DNA of 44,477 bases, from the NCBI GenBank assembly GCA_003987775.1, contig RXJD01000026.1, forward strand, positions 1 to 44,477. The letters run 5' to 3'. The translations under genes were made by a program, and so were the position numbers. Positions 32,632 through 42,300 of the stretch are shown here, piece by piece. Under the pieces are notes generated by a model that searched no databases, was not told the DNA's origin, and worked only from the letters and a program-made list of their open reading frames with translations. Source of the stretch: Mycobacterium sp. GTDB taxonomy: Bacteria > Actinomycetota > Actinomycetes > Mycobacteriales > Mycobacteriaceae. How positions within the stretch are numbered: position 1 is the first letter of the stretch; each line of letters begins with the position of its first letter.

Positions 32632-33581
32632 CCCTGCGGGTGGTCGATCTGTCCAGCGCGCCGGAGCCCGATGTGGCGGCGCCGCCGGGTGTGATCGTCG
32701 CCCACGGGTCGCCGCACAGCGAGTACTGGCTGGACACAGCGACTTTCACGCTGTCCGAGCACCGATGTGACGATCCCCGGGTGGTCACCGTGGATTCGGT
32801 GCCGCGGGTTTTGTCCGAGCTGACGCAACGCTGCCAACAGTGGCCGATCGCCAGTGCGGTCTGCGACGACGTACTGCGCTCTTTGGACCCGGCCGGCGCC
32901 ACGCTGGGCGGTCTGGTCACCGAGTCACTGGCCTATTCGACCTTGCAGGCCGGACCCGAATTCGCCCGCTGGCTGTCCCAGCGCGGACCGGCGCGGGTCC
33001 CGGACAGCGCCGAACCCGTTACGGTGCAACGCGACGACGACATCCTGCGCATCAGCTTCAACCGCCCGGACCGGCACAACGCCTTCTGCACCGGCACGCG
33101 TACGGCGCTGCTGGAGGCACTGGCCGTCGCGCAGCTCGATCCGTCGATCGCCGGAATCGTGTTGGGCGGCAACGGTCCGTCCTTCTGCAGTGGGGGAGAC
33201 CTCGCCGAGTTCGGCTCCTTCGCCGATCCGGCCAGCGCCCACCTGGCGCGCACCCGGCACAGTCCTGCCCTGGTGCTCGACGAACTCACCGGCCGGCTCG
33301 GCCGGGCCTGTCGCGCTCAGGTGCACGGGCGGGTGCTGGGCAGCGGGCTGGAGATGGCCGCATTCTGCGGGTGGGTGCAGGCGGCGCCGGACACCGTATT
33401 CGGACTGCCCGAGTTGAGCCTGGGGTTGTTACCCGGTGCCGGCGGCACGGTCAGTGTCACCCGGCGGATAGGCCGTTGGCGCACCGCATATCTCGTCCTC
33501 TCGGGTCACACCGTCGAGGCGCAGACGGCGCGGGCGTGGGGTCTGGTGGACGCGATCGGCTTTGCTCAGTACCCGGAATAG
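32628..33581 (+). CDS. Crotonase-fold (enoyl-CoA hydratase/isomerase) protein with N-terminal extension
   Basis: 317 residues from GTG 32628 (GTGA overlap with fadD4). The crotonase core begins near residue 132 (VTVQRDDDILRISFNRPDRHNAF). It contains the oxyanion-hole segment GPSFCSGGDLAEF (about 183-195), GSGLEMAAF (238-246) and PELSLGLLPGAGG with E262. The first 130 residues match no domain I recognise and are unusual, as typical hydratases are about 260 in total. The core is short at the C-terminus, ending soon after the ARAWGLVDAI segment. Hydratase activity is plausible but not certain. Translational coupling suggests joint action with FadD4. Confidence 0.85.
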   Translation: MTLRVVDLSSAPEPDVAAPPGVIVAHGSPHSEYWLDTATFTLSEHRCDDPRVVTVDSVPRVLSELTQRCQQWPIASAVCDDVLRSLDPAGATLGGLVTESLAYSTLQAGPEFARWLSQRGPARVPDSAEPVTVQRDDDILRISFNRPDRHNAFCTGTRTALLEALAVAQLDPSIAGIVLGGNGPSFCSGGDLAEFGSFADPASAHLARTRHSPALVLDELTGRLGRACRAQVHGRVLGSGLEMAAFCGWVQAAPDTVFGLPELSLGLLPGAGGTVSVTRRIGRWRTAYLVLSGHTVEAQTARAWGLVDAIGFAQYPE

Positions 33582-33952
33582 GTGGTGTACGTCGTCTGGA
33601 TGTGGTTGTCGATCGAGACGGCCGCCGCGATCAGGACGACGTAGAGGATGATCGACACCACGATCACTACCGCACCCACGATGGCGCTGATGATCGCCCA
33701 CTTCTTGGCATTGCGGGAGGCTTCCTGGGCTTCGCCGTAGCGTCCCTGTGCCCACAGTCCGGAGACCTTGGTGGAGTAGACGATCGACACGATGCCGGCC
33801 GGCAGACAGCACAGCACCGTGCTCAGAATCGCCCAGACCAGGTAGTTGTCCGGTTCCGGCCCGGAGCCGTACGCGGGCGGCCCGCCGTAGCTCGGCGGCG
33901 GCTGGCCCTGCCAACCCGGGTTGGCGCCGTACGGGTCCGACGGATAACTCAT
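33566..33952 (-). CDS. CD225/dispanin-family small membrane protein
   Basis: 128 residues. A Pro/Gly/Tyr-rich N-terminus (1-33) is followed by two membrane segments at about 37-58 and 87-113. They are joined by a conserved loop: LCCLPAGIVSIVYSTKVSGLWAQGRYGEAQEASRNAKKWAIIS. This is the CD225 (dispanin, IFITM-like) pattern with the double-Cys and the A..S..AK.W motif. Bacterial members are of unknown function. ATG 33952 is used because the Pro-rich start MSYPSDPYGANPGW follows; an in-frame start at 34021 adds 23 residues. The 3' end overlaps the crotonase gene by 16 bases. Confidence 0.88.
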   Translation of the reverse strand: MSYPSDPYGANPGWQGQPPPSYGGPPAYGSGPEPDNYLVWAILSTVLCCLPAGIVSIVYSTKVSGLWAQGRYGEAQEASRNAKKWAIISAIVGAVVIVVSIILYVVLIAAAVSIDNHIQTTYTTYSGY

Positions 33953-34063
33953 AACCGCTGCCTTCCCTTGGGTCGCCACTTTGCTGGTGCCTCGCGGCGA
34001 AGTCAGGCAAATATAGCGCACCCCACGGCACGCGGGCAGTGCGAAACGGACCGCCCGTCGCGG

Positions 34064-35224
34064 TCAGATGCCGCCGCGTGACACCAGCTGCGCGGCGATC
34101 ACGTTGCGCTGGATCTCGTTGGTGCCCTCGCCGACGATCATCAGGGGCGCGTCACGGAAATAGCGCTCGACGTCGTATTCGGTGGAGTAGCCGTAGCCGC
34201 CGTGGATGCGAACGGCGTTCAACGCGATCTCCATGGCCGCCTCCGAGGCGAACAACTTGGCCATGCCCGCCTCCATGTCGCACCGCTCGCCGCTGTCGTA
34301 GCGGCGCGCGGCATAGTGGGTGAGCTGACGGGCGGCGGTGAGTTTCGTTGCCATATCAGCCAAATAGTGTCCTACCGCCTGGTGCTTCCAGATCGGCTGG
34401 CCGAAACTCTCGCGCTGCTGGGCGTATTCGAGCGCGTCGGCCAGCGCCGCGGTGGCTACGCCCAGCGCGCGTGCGGCCACCTGGATCCGCCCCGTCTCCA
34501 GGCCCTTCATCATCTGCGAAAAGCCTTCTCCCATAACGCCTCCCAGTACCGCAGATGCCGGAACCCGGAAGTCGTCGAAGGAAAGTTCGCATGATTCGAC
34601 ACCCTTGTACCCGAGCTTGGGTAGATCCCGCGACACCGTCAGGCCCGGCCCGTGCTCGACCAGCAGCACCGAGATGCCCCGATGCCGCGGGGTAGCGTTC
34701 GGGTCGGTCTTGGCCAGCAGCGCGATCAGTCCGGAGCGACGTGCATTGCTGATCCACGTCTTGGAACCGTTGACCATCAACGTATCCGGGTCGGTGGCCG
34801 GTAGTGCGGTGGTGGTCATATTCTGCAGATCTGAGCCACCGCCCGGCTCAGTGAGCGCCATCGTGGCCCGCAGTTCACCAGTCGCCATGGGCGGCAGGTA
34901 CTTTCGCTTCTGCTCCGGGGTGCCGAACAGGGTCAGCAGCTTGGCGACGACGGTGTGCCCGCCCATCGCGCCGGCCAGGCTCATCCAGCCGCGTGCGAGT
35001 TCCTGAGTGACCTCGACGTAGCACGGCATCGACACCGGCGAACCGCCGTACTCCTCGTCGATGGCCAGGCCGTAGATGCCGATACGTTTCATCTGCTCGA
35101 TCCAGGCCTCGGGATAGGCGTTGGCGTGCTCGACCTCGCGCACGGTGGGCCGCACGTCGCGGTCGATGAACGCGCGCACGGTGGCCACCAGCATCGCTTC
35201 GTCGTCGTTGAGTTCAGTGCTCAC
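34064..35224 (-). CDS. fadE3: Acyl-CoA dehydrogenase FadE3-like
   Basis: 386-residue FAD flavoenzyme that makes the alpha,beta-double bond in an acyl-CoA. Typical features are present: MALTEPGGGSDLQNM (FAD/substrate), KTWISNARRSG, the helical C-domain with TARQLTHYAARRYD, and IHGGYGYSTEYDVERYFRDAPLMIVGEGTNEIQRNVIA with the family's C-terminal catalytic region. The GTG start 35224 (MSTELNDDEAM) has AGAAGGGG upstream on the minus strand. Chain length preference is unknown. It is divergent from the hotdog gene, with 131 bases between. Confidence 0.94.
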   Translation of the reverse strand: MSTELNDDEAMLVATVRAFIDRDVRPTVREVEHANAYPEAWIEQMKRIGIYGLAIDEEYGGSPVSMPCYVEVTQELARGWMSLAGAMGGHTVVAKLLTLFGTPEQKRKYLPPMATGELRATMALTEPGGGSDLQNMTTTALPATDPDTLMVNGSKTWISNARRSGLIALLAKTDPNATPRHRGISVLLVEHGPGLTVSRDLPKLGYKGVESCELSFDDFRVPASAVLGGVMGEGFSQMMKGLETGRIQVAARALGVATAALADALEYAQQRESFGQPIWKHQAVGHYLADMATKLTAARQLTHYAARRYDSGERCDMEAGMAKLFASEAAMEIALNAVRIHGGYGYSTEYDVERYFRDAPLMIVGEGTNEIQRNVIAAQLVSRGGI

Positions 35225-35355
35225 TGTTGCCCCTTCTGCTTGATCGGCCGAGCGTGAACGTGGCGACGTCGAACCGGCGTGTCACGTCGTCGTATTCACT
35301 TTCGGCGGGGCGCGTGTTTGACCCTCGCTGAGACAGCCTGCCAGCATGACAACTC

Positions 35356-36345
35356 GTGACAGACGGGTATACGGCGGTGCGCGCAGGCGGGCCCTATTTC
35401 GACGACCTCTTCGTGGGGCAGGTGTTCGACTGGGCGCCTTCGGCCACGCTGTCGCCGGGCCTGGCCGCCGCCCACCAGGCCATCATCGGCGACCGGCTGC
35501 GGTTGGCGCTGGACGCCGACCTGTGCTTCGCGGTGACGGGGGCGCCGGCCGCGCTGGCGCACCCGGGACTGGTGTGCGACGTGGCGATCGGGCAGTCGAC
35601 GGTGGCCACTCAGCGGGTCAGGGCCAACCTGTTCTACCGCGGGTTGACGTTCCACCGGTTTCCGGTGATCGGTGACACCCTGTACACCCGAACCGAAGTC
35701 GTGGGTCTGCGCGCCAACACGGCCAAGCCGGGCCGGGCGCCCACGGGCATGGCGGCGCTGCGCATGACGACGATCGACCAGGCCGATCAGCTGGTGCTGG
35801 ACTTCTACCGCTGCGCAATGCTGCCGGCCGGCCCGGACTGGACGCCCGGGGACGCCGCGACCCGCACCGACGATCTGGCTGCTTTCGTGGCGACACCGCC
35901 GGGCGTCCGCCCGACCGAAGCCTGGAACGGCGAGGCGTTCCGCCGCAAGGTGCCCGGGCCGCATTTCGACCCCGGCCTGGCGGGGACGGTGCTGCGCAGC
36001 ACCGCCGACGTGGTCAGCAGCGCTCCCGAGCTGGCCCGGCTCACGCTGAATATCGCCGCCACGCACCATGATTCGCGGGTGGGCGGGCAGCGGCTGGTGT
36101 ACGGCGGACACACCATAGGGCTGGCGTTCGCGCAGGCCAACCGGCTGCTGCCGAACCTGGTCACGGTGCTGGGCTGGGAGTCCTGCGATCACACCGGCCC
36201 GGTGCACGAGGGCGACACGTTGTACAGCGAGCTGCACGTCGAATCGGCCGACTCGGGCGTACTGGGGCTGCGGTCGCTGGTCTACGCCGCCGGCGAGCCG
36301 GACCGGCAGGTGCTGGACTGGCGCTTCAGCGCGCTGCAGTTCTAG
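35356..36345 (+). CDS. Double-hotdog MaoC-like dehydratase family protein (Rv0216-like)
   Basis: 329 residues in two hotdog halves (about 1-155 and 165-329). Segments typical of the Rv0216 group are HPGLVCDVAIGQSTVATQRVRANLFYRGLTF, GDTLYTRTEVVGLR and LVYGGHTIGLAFAQANRLLPNLVTVLGW. The M. tuberculosis structure shows a double-hotdog fold related to (R)-hydratases, but the hydratase motif is degenerate, so activity is uncertain. GTG 35356 is used; no strong ribosome binding site is seen. It ends 14 bases before the stop of the convergent PGRS gene. Confidence 0.85.
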   Translation: MTDGYTAVRAGGPYFDDLFVGQVFDWAPSATLSPGLAAAHQAIIGDRLRLALDADLCFAVTGAPAALAHPGLVCDVAIGQSTVATQRVRANLFYRGLTFHRFPVIGDTLYTRTEVVGLRANTAKPGRAPTGMAALRMTTIDQADQLVLDFYRCAMLPAGPDWTPGDAATRTDDLAAFVATPPGVRPTEAWNGEAFRRKVPGPHFDPGLAGTVLRSTADVVSSAPELARLTLNIAATHHDSRVGGQRLVYGGHTIGLAFAQANRLLPNLVTVLGWESCDHTGPVHEGDTLYSELHVESADSGVLGLRSLVYAAGEPDRQVLDWRFSALQF

Positions 36346-36359
36346 ACCCGCCGGGCCGG

Positions 36360-39300
36360 TCAGTTGCCGGCTTTGCCGTTGTTCCCGTTGTTGCCGCTCT
36401 TGCCGGGTGACCCTGCGCCGACCCCGACGCCGCCGTTGCCGCCGTTGCCGGCGTTGCCGCCGTTGCCGCCGCTGCCGCCGTTGCCGTTGCCGCCGGCGCT
36501 GCCGCCACCGCCGGCCGCGCCACCGTTACCGACGGTGCCGGCGTCGCCGCCGTCGCCGCCGTCGGGGCCCTTACCGCCGTTGCCGCCGTTACCGTTGGCG
36601 CCGCCGCCGTTGCCGCCCAGGCCGCCGGTCTGGCCGAGTCCGGCATTGCCGCCGGCGCCTCCGCTACCGGCGTTGCCGCCCTTACCGCCATTGCCCGAGA
36701 TGGCACCGCCCTTGCCGCCGTCGCCGCCGGCGCCGCCGCTGCCGCCCTTGCCGCCGGTGCCGCTGTTGCCGCCGTTGCCACCGTCGGGGTTGCCCGCGTC
36801 ACCCGCTGCGCCATTGCCACCCGTTCCGGGCGCGCCGCCGGTCCCGCCTGCGGCGCCGTTGCCGCCGGCCCCGCCGTTGCCGGTACCGAGGGCGTTGCCG
36901 CCGGCGCCGGCCGATCCGCCCGCGCCGCCGGCCCCGCCGTTGGCGCCCTTACCGCCGGCGCCGTTGTTCACACCGAAGGTGGGGTCACCGGCCGCGCCGT
37001 TGCCGCCCGCGCCGCCGTTGCCACCGGTGCCGCCGTTGCCGCCGGTGCCGCCGTTGCCGGCGACGGTGCCGCCGAGGCCGCCTGCCCCGCCCTGCCCACC
37101 GGCTCCACCGGCCTGGCCGATCGTGCCGTCGTCGCCCGGGTTGACGCCGGCCGTGCCGGCCGTGCCCGCGGTGCCGTTGCCACCGTTGCCGCCGTTGCCG
37201 CCGGTGCCGTACTGGCCGGCGTTGCCACCGGCGCCGCCGTTGCCGCCGGCCTTGCCGGGATCGGTGGCCGCGTTGTAGCTGAAGCCCGCGCCACCGTTCC
37301 CGCCGTTGCCGGTCTGGGTGTTGGGCGTGGTGCCGGCCGTGCCATTGGTGCCCGCGCCACTGCCGTTGCCGTTCAGGCCGCCCTTGCCGGCCGCGCCGCC
37401 GGCGCCGGCATTGCCGCCGTCACCGCCCCGGCCACCGTCGGGGTTGGCGAAGGTGCCCGCCGCACCGTTGCCGCCGGCCCCGGCGGTGCCGCCGTTGCCG
37501 CCGTTGCCGCCGTTGCCGCCGGCACCGATGGCGCCGTTGGTGCCGGTGCCCAGGGCGGTACCACCCATGCCGCCGGCGCCGCCGTTACCACCCGCGCCGC
37601 CGGTCGCACCGTTGGTGCCGTTGGTGCCGGCTCCGTTGTTGACGCCCTGGACGCCGGTGGTGCCGTTGGTGCCGTTGCCGCCGGTGCCACCATTGGCGCC
37701 GTTACCGCCGATGCCGCCGGCTCCGCCGTTTCCGGAGATGGTGCCGCCGTTACCGCCGGCTCCCGCAGCGCCACCGCTGCCACCGGCCTGACCGTTGACA
37801 TTGCTGCCGCCGTTCGACCCGGCGAAGCCGTTGCCGCCGTTGCCGCCCGTACCACCGTTGCCGTAGGTCCCACCGTTGCCGCCGGCGCCGCCGCTGCCGC
37901 CGTTGGCGCCCGCGGTGCTGGTCTGGGTGAAGCCGTTACCGCCGTTGCCGCCGTTGCCGACCGGGCTGACGAACCCGGCGCCGTCGCTGCCGTTGCTACC
38001 GGTGGTGCCGCTGCCGCCGCTGTTGGAGCCGCCGGTGCCGCCCTTGCCGACGATCGCGGCGCCGCCGTCGCCGCCCTTGCCGCCGTTGGGGTTGGCCGCG
38101 GTGCCGTCGGCACCCTTGCCGCCGTCGCCCGGGGTGCCGGCCTTGCCGCCGTTGCCGCCGTTGCCGCCGTTGCCGTCGGTGCCGTTGGTGCCGGTGCCGA
38201 GCGCCTTGCCGCCGAGTCCCGCGGAGCCGCCGTTGCCGCCGGCGCCGCCGGTGCCACCGTTGCCGCCGTTCTGGCCGGCACCGTTGTTGACGCCCGCCAC
38301 CCCGGCCGAGCCGGCCACGCCGTCACCGCCGTTGCCGCCGGCGGCGCCGATGCCGCCGTTGCCGCCCTTGCCGCCGTTACCGAAATCGGTACCGCCGTTA
38401 CCACCGGCGCCACCGCTGCCGCCCGCGCCGCCGGCGGTGCCGTCGGTGCCGCTCGCGCCCGCTCCGACGCCCGCCGTACCGGCGGTGCCGGCCGACCCGT
38501 TGCCGCCGTTGCCGCCCGCGCCGCCGTTACCGTGGTTGCCGCCGCTGCCGCCGGCACCACCGTTGCCACCGGCCGTGCCGGGGTTGGCGACGGTCTGGCT
38601 GTAGCCGTTGCCGCCGGCGCCGCCATTGCCGGTGGCGCCGCCGACGGTGCCGCCGTCGGTGCCGGCCGTGCCCGCCTTGGTGTTGGAGGTGCCGCCGGTG
38701 CCGCCCTTGCCCGCGGTCTCGTTTCCGCCGTTGCCGCCGTTGCCGCCGTTGGGGTTGGTCACGGTGCCGTCGGCGCCCTTACCGCCGTCACCGGGGGTGC
38801 CGGCCTTGCCGCCGTTGCCGCCGTTGCCGCCGGTGCCGTCGCTGCCATCGGTTCCGACGCCCTGGGCCTTGCCGCCGACGCCGCCGTTGCCACCGTTGCC
38901 GCCGGCGCCGCCGACGCCGCCGTTGCCACCGTTCTGGGCGCTGCCGATGCCGGTGCCGTATTGGTCGACGTCGGCGACACCGTTGCCGCCGGACACGCCG
39001 TTGCCGCCCGCGGTGCCGTTGCCGCCGTTGCCGCCGGCGCCACCCTGGCCGCCGTTGCCGGAGATGGAGCCGCCCTTGCCGCCGGCCCCACCGGCGCCAC
39101 CGGAGCCCCCGGCGCGGCCGTTGCCGCCGGAGTCGCCGGACTTGGTGCCGTTGGCGCCGTTCAGGATGCTGTCGACCCCGTTGCCTCCGGCCCCGCCGTT
39201 TCCGCCGTTGCCGATGTTGCCGCCGTCGCCGCCGTTGCCGCCGTTGCCGCCGCTGGCTCCCCTGGTCAGCGGGTTGTAGCCGGCCCCGCCCTGGCCGCCG

Positions 39301-42300
39301 TTACCGGCCGGCCCGGTGACCGAGGCGCCGTTGGTGCCGCTGGTGCCGGGCGTGGATCCGGTGCCGCCGCTGCCGCCGGTCCCGGCCTTGCCCGCGTTGC
39401 CGCCGTTGCCGCCGTTGCCGCCGTTGGGGTTGCCGACGGTGCCGGCCGCGCCGGTGCCGCCGTTACCGGGCGTGCCGGCCCTGCCGCCGTTGGCGCCGTT
39501 GCCGCCGGTGCCGTCGGTGCCTGCGAGGCCGCTGCCGTTGAGCAGCGCACCGGCCGTGCCGCCGTTGCCGCCGGCGCCGCCGTTGCCACCGTCGCCGCCG
39601 TTGCCGCCGGCCTGGCCGGCGCCGCTGTTGACGCCCGGCAGGCCGGACCGGCCGTTCACGCCGTTACCGCCCCTGCCGCCGGCCGCGCCGTTGCCGGCCG
39701 CGCCGCCGCTGCCGGCGTTGCCGGCCAGGGTGCCGCTGTTACCGCCGGCGCCGCCGCTGCCGCCGGAACCACCGGCCTGGCCGCTGGTGCCGCTGCTGCC
39801 GGGCAGGACGCCGTTGACACCGGCTTTGCCGGCCGTGCCGTTGCCGCCGGCGCCACCCTGGCCGCCGTTGCCGATCGTGCCGCCGTTGCCGCCGGCTCCG
39901 CCGTTGCCGCCGTTCTTGCCCGGGTCGGTCAGCGGGTTGTAGCTGAACCCGGTGCCGCCCTTGCCGCCGTTACCGGCGGTGCCGGCCGGGACGGAGCCGG
40001 CCTTGCCGTCGGCCCCGTTGGTGAAGCCGGTGCCGCCCTTGCCGAGTGCGCCGCCGGTGCCGATGGTGCCGCCGTCACCGCCCTTGCCGCCGTTGGGGTT
40101 GGCGTAGGTGCCGTTGCCGCCGTCGCCGCCGTTGCCGCCGACCCCGGTGTTACCGCCGTTGCCGCCGGCGCCGCCGTTGCCTGCCTTATAGCCGGGGGCG
40201 GAGGGCTGACCGCCTTCGCCGCCCTTGCCACCGGCGCCGCCGTTGCCGCCGCCACCGCCCTTGCCGCCGTTGCCGCCGTTGATGCCGTTGCCGCCGTTGC
40301 CGCCGGTTCCGCCGTCGCCGCCGTCACCCGCGGCACCGCCGGCGCCGCCGTCGCCGCCGATGGTGCCGCCGAGACCGCCCTTGCCGCCGTTGCCGCCGGC
40401 GCTGGCGTTGCCACCGTTGCCGCCGTCCACGCCGGGCGCGTTGCCGTCGGTGCCGGTGATGCCCTTGGCGCCGCTGCCGCCCTTGCCGCCGGTGCCACCG
40501 GTGCCGTACTGCCCGGCGTTACCGCCGGCGCCGCCGTCACCGCCGGCCTTGGTCGGGTCGGTGGAATTCCAGCCCGCGCCACCGGTGCCGCCGTTGCCGG
40601 CGATGGTGGTGGGGGTGGCGCCGGTGCTGCCGTTGCCGCCGGGGTTCAGGCCGGTGCCGCCGGTGCCGCCGGTGCCGCCGCTGCCCGGGTTGGCGCCGTT
40701 GCCGCCGTTGCCGCCGGTCGGGTGTGCCGCGGTGCCGGCCGCGCCGGTGCCGCCGATACCGCTGACGCCGCCGACCCCGCCGTTGCCGGCGTTGCCGCCG
40801 TTGCCGACGGTGCCGTTGGTGACGGTGCCGGCGTTGCCGCCCGCGGCGCCCTTGCCGCCGGTGCCGCCGTTGCCGGCGTTGCCACCGTTGCCGCCGTTGA
40901 TGACGAAGTTGGGGTCACCGGCGCCGCCCTTGCCGCCGACGCCGCCGGCTCCGCCGTCGCCGCCCTTGCCGCCGTTGCCGCTGTTGCCGGCGATGGTGCC
41001 GCCGTTGCCGCCCTTGCCGGCCGCGCCGCCGTCGCCGCCGGTACCGCCGACGCCGCCGGTGCCGCCGGTCGGGCCGGTGGTGCCGGTCACCCCGGTGCCA
41101 CCGGTGAACCCGTCCCCGCCGTTGCCGCCATTGCCGTAGGCCCCCGCGTTGCCGCCGTCGCCGCCGGCGTAGCCGGTCTGTCCGGCACCCGGGACGCCGA
41201 AGGCGTTGCCGCCGTTACCGCCGTTGCCGGTCGGGCTGGTGGGAGTGGTGCCGGCCTTGCCGTTGGAGCCGCTGCCGCCGGGGCCGGTGCCGGGCGTGCC
41301 GGCGCTGCCGCCGGCGCCGGGGTCGCTGCCGTCGCCGCCTTTGCCACCGCCCAGGTAGCCGTTGCCGCCCTTGCCGCCGGCCGCGCCGAGTCCGCCGTCG
41401 CCGCCGTTGCCGGCGTTGCCGCCCTCGCCGACGTTGGTGTTGAGGCCGTTGCCACCGGCGCCGCCGGCCGCGCCCTTGCCGGCGTTTCCGCCCGCGCCGC
41501 CCTTGCCGTTCAGGGTGCCGCTGTTGCCGCCGTCTCCGCCGGCCCCGCCGCTGCCACCGGTCTGGCCGTTGGCGCCGTTGGGATCGTCGATGGTGCCGTT
41601 GGCGCCTGCCTTGCCGGCCGCGCCGTTGCCGCCGTTGCCGCCGGTGCCGCCGTCGCCGTAGAGGCCGCCGTCGCCACCGGCACCGCCCTTGCCGCCGTTG
41701 GCGCCGGGCGTGGTGGCGTTGTAGCCGTCGCCGCCGTTACCGCCGTTGCCGCCGACGCCGGTCGGGGTGCTGCCGCCGCTGCCGTTGGCACCCTTGGCGC
41801 CGGAGCCCGAACCGCTGCCGTTGGCGCCGCCGGCACCACCGGTGCCGCCGCTCACGCCGGTGCCCGGGTTGCCGCCCTTGCCGCCGGCCCCGCCGTCGGG
41901 GTTGGCCGCCGTACCGGCCGCGCCGTTACCGCCGTTGCCCTGCAGGCCGCCGTTGCCGCCGTTACCCGCATTGCCGCCGGCCGCGCCCGCGCCCGCCACA
42001 CCGTTAGGTCCGCTGGTGCCGCCCTTGCCGCCGGTGCCGCCGTCGCCGCCCAGGCCGCCGGTGCCGCCGTTGCCGCCGTTCTGGCCGCCGCCGATGCCGG
42101 TGCCGTACTTGTTCGAGTTGGCCACGCCGTCGTGACCGTCGACGCCGTTGCCGCCGTTGCCGCCGCTGCCGGCATTGCCGCCGACTCCGCCGTCACCGCC
42201 GTTTCCAATGGTGTTGCCGCCCGCGCCGCCCGCGCCGCCGGCGCCGCCGGCGCCGCCCTTGCCGCCGTTGGTTCCGGAGTCGCCGGTGTTGGACCCGTTG

